Shown here one piece after another: positions 56,017 through 64,000 of a stretch of 64,000 bases of DNA. The DNA is taken from contig BSBN01000047.1 in the NCBI GenBank assembly GCA_027924645.1, positions 1,550,001 through 1,614,000 of the forward strand. The letters are read 5' to 3'. Both the position numbers and the translations under genes were made by a program. Numbering within the stretch: position 1 is the stretch's first letter; each line of letters starts with the position of its first letter. This DNA comes from Cunninghamia lanceolata (Eukaryota > Streptophyta > Pinopsida > Cupressales > Cupressaceae). Under the pieces are notes generated by a model. The model saw only the letters and a list, made by a program, of their open reading frames with translations. It was not told where the DNA came from and searched no databases.

Positions 56017-56098
56017 ATGCACGTGATCATGTGCATGGAGTAATACCAGATGGTTGCCAGCTGGCAACTTGTGCCACGTGTAATGTTGACTTAGTCAA
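56017..56098 (+). promoter_or_regulatory. Palindrome and ACGT/W-box cluster in element D LTR
   Basis: Within 82 bp: ATGCACGTGATCATGTGCAT (56,017-56,036, 18 of 20 self-complementary, with a CACGTG G-box); the perfect 16-bp palindrome GTTGCCAGCTGGCAAC (56,053-56,068); GCCACGTGTA (56,073-56,082, ABRE/G-box type); and TTGACTTAGTCAA (56,086-56,098), two inverted W-box cores. All lie 80-160 bp before the TATA box. These match binding-site types of plant bZIP/bHLH and WRKY factors; function is inferred. Confidence 0.6.
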
Positions 56099-56174
56099 GG
56101 AGAAATGAGAACCATTGATCTTAATTGATAAATCCTTATCATAGGATCCTTGTAACCACCTCCTCCCCTTATTC

Positions 56175-56181
56175 TATAAAA
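56175..56181 (+). promoter_or_regulatory. TATA box of element D LTR
   Basis: TTCTATAAAAGGGAC context, a good plant TATA box. Confidence 0.65.
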
Positions 56182-57166
56182 GGGACATGGAATGCACTTT
56201 TTACTCATTCAAAACTTAATTGAGATTAGATTGCTAAAGCCTGAGGACTAATTCTTAAAGCTGATTGTAAATGTCATTGTCTGTTGTATACTTAATGAAG
56301 AAGAAGATCTAGATTACATACAATTGTAAATTCTGAGTAATCTGTGGATGAATTCTTGACTTGTACTTTGATTTGCTGCATCCCTTGGAGTGCAATTCAT
56401 GTTGTTCCTGTTGTCTTCATTCCTTTTCCATCAAAGTTAGCATCAACCATACCTAGTTATGGAACATCCTGGTGACCTTATGGTTTGATTCTCTTCTCTT
56501 CATGACAGTATTTGGAATGTATGTGGACCAATAGCTAAAGATTCAACCATTTTAGTAAAAGTTTAGCAAGCATTCATACAATTTGTTTAAATTCATTCAA
56601 AATCATCATCATAATTGCAAATTCACAGAAAATATAAAGCAAATATAGAGAAATATATTGATATCCCATAGGAAACTAAATATTCATTGCATATTTGAGT
56701 TAAATAGCATGCATAATTGAAAATATAATGCAAATACTTACAAATCCTAACAGTAATCGTGCAAATATCTGCCTATAAGCACATTATTTAGATAAATTCA
56801 TAGTGCAGAGGTGAAAATTAATCAATAGCAGTTGATGATCAGAAAAATTGATGAAACTTAGAAAATATCTTCATCATCTATTAAATACAGTAGGATTAAC
56901 CTTGTTTGTTAAAAGATTTACAAAAAGCAGGTGGAAAACTGGATGTTCAAGCATCAGTTCTAAAATCAGAAACATAAGGCCCCTTTAATGGAAAATAGCA
57001 AGGCACATCAAACCAATGAGAAACATCAGTGGATTATGAACTAATCAACAGAGACTTGGGATCATGAATTATTTGGATTCATCGTATCTTTCAAGATGAT
57101 AAAGGTTTGATTTGCAATTCTTTAAATCTATGTGTATTTGTGACTAACATCATAACCAACATAAAT

Positions 57167-57183
57167 TGGCACTAGAAGGAGGG
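57167..57183 (+). promoter_or_regulatory. Primer-binding site of element D (tRNA-Asn-like)
   Basis: TGGCACTAGAAGGAGGG differs by one base from the complement of the 3' end of plant tRNA-Asn (TGGCGCTAGAAGGAGGG). It lies about 5 nt after the LTR end. Confidence 0.65.
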
Positions 57184-57640
57184 CCACCCCACTGTTCTAC
57201 TTCTTGAATCGGTTGCTTGCACATTATTCCTGCATCTACACAAGGTGATCTTGTTAAAGTTCATAAGAATTAGTTATACTTTAGACATTTGTGCAAAGAT
57301 TCACTTGTTTCAGGTTGTTCTAAGGATTCTGATCATAAATTTCTCAATATTGTGTATGAATACTCTAATCTTTGCAGTTAATTGCTTGAAGTTTTCAAAT
57401 ATTGAGTCATTGTTCAATTTTTCCTACAAATATCCTGTAGCAACCTGTCTATGTGACTAGATAACCTGATATTTATGATCATAAGTCTAAGTTCCTACTA
57501 ATATTTGCACTTTTTGCAAATATTGCATACATATCTGGTTATTATAGAGTCTTGACTGTAAATATTCACCCTAGAGGAGCATTTCCTTTTATCTTTGTGA
57601 AGATTTAGTCAAAATATCTGCATTCTATTTTAAGTTGTTA
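57184..57640 (+). other. Leader of element D
   Basis: AT-rich untranslated stretch between the primer site and gag; nothing else recognised. Confidence 0.45.
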
Positions 57641-59190
57641 GAATCCTAGCTCACAGGCCTAATACTAGGTCCAAATCCATTGGACTTCTTGAAGAATTAC
57701 CTATTTGTGGACTCAGACCCCGTACCACTAATATTCATCATACTCCTGAGTCTAGTGCATTAGCATCCTCATCTAGACATACTGCAATGCCTCCAGTATC
57801 TCCTGTTGTGTCTCAGTCACCTCCAAGATCTTCAATTATACCTCAAGTGCATCAAGCACCAATCACAATGTTTTTCTTTGCAACTCAGTCACCACTTGTG
57901 TTTACGGCATATCATCCTTTGCCTAAGAATCCTGATAAAATTTGTCCAAAGTATCACCCTTATTAGGATGCAAAAGATCATATCAAGACATTTAAGGATG
58001 CTTGCTTTAGAGAAAGAATAGAACATCAGGATGTGGTGTGCAGATTGTTCCCTAATTTCTTAGGAGAAGAAGCCTATAGCTAGTACATCTATCTTACTCA
58101 ATCAACCATTGGTTCTTGGGATACTTTAGAGAAAGCTTTCTTAGGAAGATTCAAAATACCCATAGATCTAGCCATTACTTACCACATGTTCGCTACAATC
58201 AAAAGAGCTAGGGAAGAAATGATCTCCAATTTCAATGCTAGGTTTCAAAAGATGTATTCCAAGTTAGTTTCTCCATACAATGTAGGTGATGAGGTAGCCA
58301 GATCCATATACTATTCTACCTTAGATACTTTGACTTCCATGTTCATTAGAAGAATGCATCCACCTATCACTTCATTGTCTAGTGCATTTGAAGAAGCTGT
58401 TAAAGTTAGTCAACAGTTAACCCTAGCCTTTACAACTAATGCCAGATATCCTGCATATCTTGTACAACCTCAAGGTAACGTAGTTATGCAACCCCCAACC
58501 ATCATATGCCTAGTCCCTTACAAATAGCTCCCCTTAGCATTATGCCTCCTCGAAATGGAAATGGCCAGATGATACCTCATCCTAGACGGATGCCTTAGGA
58601 TGCAGGACAAAACAATGGTGCCAGTTCCTTCTTTAAACCTCAGCAAGAGAATGTAGTAACCAAGGTTCAGGAAGAAAACAATGACATTAAAGAGATATCA
58701 ACATAATTAAGGAAGTTGACTACTAAGATTACACACATGAGAAACAAAAGCTTCTATTCCCAGCCAAACCAGAGTAGAGGATATCCTAATAGAGGATACA
58801 AAAACAATAATGATAAGTCTGAATATCCTGACAAAGGATATAACAATGAAAGGAATTTCAATAATAATAATAATGCTGCTCCCAGACCACCTAGAACATG
58901 GAACACTAGGCCAAATAATAGTTTACTACCATCACCATTGGATAATCAGGCCCCTAATGAGCCTAAGAAAACAACCAAGGTGAATCTAGCAGAAGCTACC
59001 CTCACTAATTGGTGTAGGATGCATAATACCAATGCACATGCAGAATTAGACTGTCCTCAGTTTAAAATAGCAGCTAGTATTTTCCAAGCTGAAGTATCCA
59101 ATACTGCAGTAGATCCTCCTCATGTTGAAGGGAATGAGATTGTTCCTTTCATGAGAATTATACATTGGCAAGCGAAGAGTCTGCCTTAGT
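57641..59190 (+). pseudogene. gag of element D
   Basis: An N-terminal Ser/Pro-rich part (ICGLRPRTTN, PPVSPVVSQSPPRSS) leads to the capsid region at about 57,920-58,450: DAKDHIKTFKDACFRERIEHQDVVCRLFP, a stop-broken EEAYSxYIYL, WDTLEKAFLGRFKIP and MFATIKRAREEMISNFNARFQKMY. An Asn/Arg-rich stretch with GYPNRGYKNNNDK follows, then the knuckle-like motif WCRMHNTNAHAELDCPQF at about 59,010-59,060. Stops at about 57,964 and 58,081 and a frame change near 58,500-58,700 show decay. The exact start is not determined. Confidence 0.75.
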
Positions 59191-60230
59191 GTTTGAAACA
59201 AACTATGTGTTTCCATTTGAGGATGAAAATGAACCAGAACCAGAACATGAAGAAGTTCATGCCTACCAATAGCAATATCAAGGTAGACATAATTACAATC
59301 TCAGGAGTAATCCTAATAGGCTGCCTGGTCCCTTAACCACATCAATTCCTCCCAATAATTTCAGCACTCCACCTGATCCTAAAGCTAACAATAACCCTGG
59401 TCTTCCCAAGGTTAATACTCAATATTTTGCACCCCAAAATATAGTGTCAAAAGCCATCAGTCAACTTCCTGAATTTGACAAGCTAGTCACGTATCTGGCA
59501 GAAGAGATGAAAAAGATTAAAATTAGCTTATCTCTATCAGAGTTACTTAAAACCCTTGTCATCAAGAAAGATTTTTTGAAATCCTTAGATGAATCTAGTC
59601 CAAGGGATGATAATCAGGGTCATAATCCAAGTCACATCTTGACTAAGGATCCTGTACCTAATGAAAATACTACTAAACCTAGGGTGCAGGCTACGATTCA
59701 GTCGACAGAGACCTCACATATGACTCTATATAGAGACAAAACTGAATCACCCCCATTCCTACTTACACTGAGAATATTTGGAAAAAACTTGCATAATTGT
59801 TTAGTGGATTCAGGTGCATCAACAAATGTGATGCCATTATCCATTTGCAACACTTTAGGGTTGCATCCAACCAAATCCCTTAAGAAGGTAACACAACTAA
59901 ATAAAATTGAAGTAAGTGTGGTAGGAGAATTAATACATATCCACATGCAACTAGCATCAGATCCAAGGGTTCAATATTACATTGACATCCAAGTGGTGGA
60001 TGTCCTTGATACTTATGGTATGTTGCTCAGTAGAGATTGGTCAAAAACACTTAACGGTTACATGTCTACTGATTTCAGCCACATGTGGTTACCCTGGAAG
60101 GGGATTCCTAATCAAATAAGGATAGAAGCTGAACCTAGGATGAAACATATGATCACAGAATATAATAATACCAATGAAATATTGTATGTCGATGTTGAAC
60201 CTGGATTTTATACCATTAGACCCCAAATAA
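59191..60230 (+). pseudogene. Aspartic protease of element D (canonical DSGA)
   Basis: An open reading from 59,444 to 60,508 contains CLVDSGASTNVMPLSICNTLGL (about 59,800-59,865), the D-S-G retropepsin active site, then YIDIQVVDVLDTYGMLLSRDWSKTLNGY and a SHMWLPW end. Upstream, LPEFDKLVTYLAEEMKKIKISLSLSELL is a conserved-looking linker. The DSG triplet differs from the DGG of elements A and B, so D belongs to a different lineage. The domain itself is uninterrupted. Confidence 0.85.
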
Positions 60231-61060
60231 TCAAAATAGAAGAAGTTCTAATGTATAATATGCATACACACAGAAATGTTCATCAGGACAATAGAATGAT
60301 CATAGAATCTGATTATAGTTCAAGTGATAATGAAGAAATTGATCATTTTAAAGAATTTGAATTGTACCTATCCAGAGAGATGCAACATTGCCAGATACTA
60401 GGTATATCCAATGAGGATATCTGGATTGAAGGCTGGTGCAGGTTACATGATGAAGCACATTCAGATAAAAGTTGTTATACATGCTTGGATATGATGGAAT
60501 TGGAATAAGATTATAACAAGAAGGGATTATCTTCAACTGAGGTAAGTAATATATCTAGTTTTGATGATGCTGACTCTTGTTTGTCATCTGCAAGTACAAG
60601 AGAATCTGAAAAAATCACACATTAGGATGAAGCTTACATGCATAATCTAGATGAGATCCTGATGTATGATGGAAATACTCATAGAGATAAAAATAATATC
60701 ACCCTAGGAACTACCTGCTTAATTGAGTCAGATTATGAATTGTCAGACGAAGATAAAGGAAGTAATCTAACAAAGTTTGAGGAGTTCTTATCTAAGCAAA
60801 TTCAAAGGCTTACATTGTAGGAGGTTTCTCCACATCACACTTTAATTGAAGGTTGGTACAGATTCCATGAAGTACCACATTCAGAAACCACATGCGCATT
60901 ATGCTTGCATATACTAAATAAGCAAGAGTATCTTTGTTCAAGGAATCGGTTAACTGGCAGGAGAGGCATGCCTAAAGAGAAAAAGAAAGAGATTAAAGTA
61001 CATCAAGATAGTGATAGAGATGATACCACATAAGTGAAAAGAAGAGGAGTATCATGTTCA
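60231..61060 (+). pseudogene. Duplicated Cys/His module between protease and RNase H of element D
   Basis: Two tandem modules of about 90-100 residues start near 60,246 (VLMYNMHTHR) and 60,656 (ILMYDGNTHR). Each has IESDY, an acidic stretch, FEE/FEL, LSRE/LSKQ, then IEGWCRLHDEAHSDKSCYTCL (60,430-60,489) or IEGWYRFHEVPHSETTCALCL (60,848-60,909). The pattern C/Y-x3-H-x3-H-x4-C-x2-C suggests zinc binding. Gag of the same element carries the related WCRMHNTNAHAELDC. Stops at 60,507, 60,624 and 60,820 break the reading. Role unknown to me. Confidence 0.6.
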
Positions 61061-61960
61061 CACCATTCACCAAAAATGATAGAAGGTGAACCCCAAAAGT
61101 TGAAGTGGATATCAGGCGGTACAATTGCCAGAACTAAAAGGAAAAGAGAAGGTCCTGAAAAACCATTGACAAAAGATAAGCCATGGATCCTTAGGTTTGA
61201 TTGATCAAAGTCAAAACAAGGAGCAGGAGTAGGTATAGACCTCACTGACCCAGCAGAAAAGTCCTTTTTAGTAGCATACAGATTGTAATTCCCATGTACC
61301 AATAATGTGACAGAATATGAAGCTTTAATTCATGGGTTGTTGTTTGCTCTTAAGAAGAAAGTCAGGATTTTGCACATCTATGGAGACTCAGAGTTGGTAG
61401 TAAGACAAGTGAGAGGCATCTATGCTTGCAATTACAAGAAGTTATCCAACTATAGACATAGGGTTTGGGACCTGATTAAAGAATTTGATGCATTTAATAT
61501 CACCCATGTCTCTAGAGAACAAAATCATAAAGTAGATGCTCTAGCACAGGCTGTTAGTACATTGGAACCATTGTCCATTTCTAGATTAAAGAGATTTTCA
61601 GTAGAATTGATACTAATACCCTCCATACCTGACAATGTCACTAATCTTCAAGTGTTTGATGATGATCAACATATCTTGGATTTCATAGCAAACAGAGATA
61701 TATTTGATGCACAAATCCTAGATGAGAAGAATGTGGAAGATCATATATGGGAAGATGAAGAGATAATGGACTTACCAAGCAATAAGATCCCCAAAGGTAT
61801 GATTGAATTAGAAAAGGCCTTTGATTTGCATAACATGATGAAACAAAAGGATCTCCCCAAGACATAGGGAGGAGAATATTCATCAGTTAACATAGGACAA
61901 AGTGAAGATGTAAGGAATGTCCTTATTAGTAAGGTCTGTACTGAAGAAGAAAAGGTAGGG
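61061..61960 (+). pseudogene. RNase H domain upstream of RT in element D
   Basis: KPWILRFD-stop-SKSKQGAGVGIDL (about 61,180-61,240), NNVTEYEALIHGLLFAL, IYGDSELVVRQVRGIY and REQNHKVDALAQAVSTLEPLSI (about 61,510-61,580) give all four catalytic positions of the plant/archaeal-type RNase H (D, E, D, D). This domain lies between protease and RT, whereas elements A and B carry it between native RNase H and integrase. The region 61,307-61,867 is open. A linker with acidic motifs leads to RT. Confidence 0.8.
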
Positions 61961-63300
61961 ATAACCCAAGCATTGAAGGATTATATTCATGCTATCGCAT
62001 GGACTTATGATGAGCTAAAAACATATAACACATCAATTATCACCCACACTATTCCACTAAAACCAGATGCTAAACCTTTTAGGCAGAAGCAGAGACCAGT
62101 TAATGCACTACTGGAGCTTATCATCTTTGAGGAAGTTAAAAAATTACTGAATGCTAGGATCATATTTCCTGTCAGGCACTCAACATGGGTAGCTAATTTG
62201 GTCCCAGTAAGAAAGAAAATTGGTGATATACGCCTATGTGTAGATTTCAGAAATCTGAACATAGCTTCAGAGAAAGATAATTATCCTTTACCTTCATTGG
62301 ATGAAGTTTTGCAAATAGTGAATGGAGCTCAAATGATGTCTTTCCTGGATGGTTTTTCAAGATACAACCAGGTAATGGTGGACAAAATGGATAGGTTAAA
62401 AGAACATTCACCACTAAGTGGGGGATATTCGCTTATAGATGCATGCCTTTTGGTTTGATCAATGCTGGAGCCACATTTCAGCGTACAATGGACATAGCAT
62501 TTAGAGGCCTGGTTGGAAAATACATAGTCATATCTATGGATGACCTGACCATCTTTTCAAAGAAGAGAGGTGATCACATAGAAGACCTCAGAAAGGTGCT
62601 CAAGAAATGTGAGCAATATGGTATCTCACTCAATCCAAAGAAATGCATATTTGGGGTAACTACAAGTAAGTTACTTGGTCATTTAATATCATAAAATGGG
62701 ATCACCATCGGCCCTACTAGAGTAGAATCCATCACGAAGTTACAACTTCCTGGAAGCAAGAAAGAACTTAAATCTTATTTTTGTAAGATAAATTTTGTGA
62801 GGAAGTTCATCATAGGATTTGCAGAGATTATCAGACCACTCAATGCAATGCTTAAGAAAGATGCCAAGATAGAATGGACACCTAAAGCAAAGGCTACATT
62901 TGAGGACATCAAGAAAGCCATATCAGATGCACCTGTCCTGATTAGCCCGGATTACACAAGAGAGTTTTATATTTATTCATTTGCTTTAGAGCATACATGT
63001 GCAACAGTCTTGACGCAGAAGAATGAAACTAAGGAAGAAAAGCCTATAGATTTTATGAGTTCCCCATTTAAAGATGCAGAGCTTAGATATATGGATATTG
63101 AAAGATAAGCTCTTGCTTTGGTCAAAGCAGTACATAAATTTAGACATTACATCTGTAGTACCAGATGCAGTAGTAAAAATGCTCCTAATGCAGAGTGAAC
63201 CTGGAGAGAAAAGAGCCAAGTGGATAACAGTTCTCCAAGAATATGACATGGACATAACACTTATAAAATTAGTTAGAGGGCAAGAATTAAGCTAGATGAT
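61961..63300 (+). pseudogene. Reverse transcriptase and native RNase H of element D
   Basis: RT blocks: AWTYDELKTYNTSIITHTIPLKPDAKPFRQ, RHSTWVANLVPVRKK, RLCVDFRNLNIASEKDNYPLPSLDE, FLDGFSRYNQV, then a frameshift at about 62,400 and MPFGLINAGATFQRTM. The catalytic box YIVISMDDL (about 62,521-62,547) keeps both Asp. LNPKKCIFGVTTSKLLGHLIS is followed by a stop at 62,692. The native RNase H reads FYIYSFALEHTCATVLTQK with no Asp at the first catalytic position, then stops at 63,106 and 63,196. Dead copy, but well recognisable. Confidence 0.85.
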
Positions 63301-64000
63301 TTTTGAGACTGACCCCAACATAACGAGTCAACAATATGTGGTGAACACTAAATAAAATAAAGAATGGTATTCTGATATCAGACATATCCTGATCACTAGG
63401 AGATGCCCATTGAAGATGCAAGCTTCTCAAAGGAGAGCTCTGAAGATACGGTCACAAAAATACATGATTAAAGGAGGAGTCCTTTTCAAGAAGAATTATG
63501 AAGGGATATACCTTAGATGTCTAGACAGACTAGAAGCAGACAAGGTTCTTGCTAAATTACATGATAAATTTAGAACAACACATGGTTCCCACTTAGCCAC
63601 TGCACATGCTATCCTAAGAGCAGGATATTACTAACCAACAATTTTTAAGGACACTACTGAGCACATCAAATGTTGTCACACTTGTCAAATTGATTCCAAC
63701 AGAGAGAAATATGCTGCTCAACCCCTACAACAGGTTATGGAGATGCGCCCATTTGCCCAATGGGGCATGGACTTTATAGGTCCTATTAATCCTCCAACAT
63801 CTTTAGGCCATAGATATGTTTTAACAATCATTGATTATTGAACTAGGTGGACTGAAGCAGTGAACAACAAAACATGCACTGCAGAGGATGTGATCAAGTT
63901 TGTAGAGAACAACATAGTAACAAGGTATGGAGTTCCATATGCCCTAGTATGTGACAATGGACCAACTTTTGCATCATTGAGATTCTCTAGTTGGGCCTTT
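63301..64000 (+). pseudogene. Integrase of element D, cut by window end
   Basis: The zinc-binding region KLHDKFRTTHGSHLATAH and CCHTCQID (about 63,555-63,690) has one stop (63,632). The core FAQWGMDFIGPINPP (first Asp, about 63,750-63,790) and ALVCDNGPTFAS (second Asp, about 63,940-63,980) are intact; one stop at 63,838. The catalytic Glu and C-terminus lie beyond base 64,000. Confidence 0.85.

Larger units (their letters stand above)
55963..57161 (+). repeat. Probable 5' LTR of element D
   Basis: A primer-binding site at 57,167 sets the right end (…AACCAACA). The TATA box TATAAAA at 56,175-56,181 and a dense block of palindromes at 56,017-56,098 fit U3. The left edge is placed after the purine tract CAGGGGACAAATAAG (55,949-55,962) and is uncertain because no second copy is in the window. 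Confidence 0.5.

Overview
This window is nuclear DNA of a land plant, probably a gymnosperm or another plant with a large, repeat-rich genome. Almost every coding trace belongs to an old LTR retrotransposon. The genes have eukaryotic architecture (TATA boxes, one intron donor), and there is no operon, Shine-Dalgarno context or organellar gene order. The species cannot be fixed from the sequence alone. I saw no tRNA, rRNA or CRISPR locus.

Layout, left to right. (1) 1 to about 9,000 (+): element A, a decayed Ty3/gypsy element of the Tat type (gag, protease, G-patch-like linker, RT, RNase H, second RNase H, integrase, structured 3' region); its 5' end lies outside the window. (2) About 10,400-14,100 (-): a broken plant-mobile-domain gene, a TGCGCAT-type array upstream of it, and two short unrecognised ORFs. 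(3) About 15,396-15,560 (-): a first-exon relic that looks like an inositol/sugar transporter. (4) 15,777-28,925 (+): element B, a complete-structure Tat element with 990-bp LTRs, CTTTG target-site duplications, primer site, polypurine tract and the same domain order as A, but full of stops. (5) 30,957-35,060 (-): Ty1/copia remains around a shared LTR. (6) Two solo LTRs with perfect target duplications: 37,826-39,305 (AATCT) and 39,626-40,679 (ATACT). (7) 42,129-48,701: a near-perfect foldback, then two intact paralogous single-exon genes facing away from each other (42,642-43,325 on - and 47,991-48,701 on +), with a decayed LINE between them. (8) 49,850-51,480: tandem repeats and a cluster of GATGTCATC/CAATATCC motifs. 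(9) 51,965-55,940 (+): a long broken ORF of unknown function. (10) About 55,963-64,000 (+): element D, a second kind of Ty3/gypsy element, cut off by the window end in integrase, in which an RNase H domain lies upstream of the RT.

How parts work together: A and B share every domain and several RNA-like structures. A nested hairpin with a GTGAAAA shoulder recurs 3' of pol in both, and the same 9-mer recurs in the coding linker before RT. Element B's leader carries a hierarchical repeat array (21+21+17 nt, doubled to 118 nt). All three gypsy-type elements carry an extra plant/archaeal-type RNase H and a native RNase H that lacks the expected first aspartate.

The best candidates for something undescribed are the intact head-to-head gene pair, the altered domain order of element D with its duplicated Cys/His module, and the recurrent nested hairpins. 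Translations and repeat comparisons were done by eye; no database was searched.
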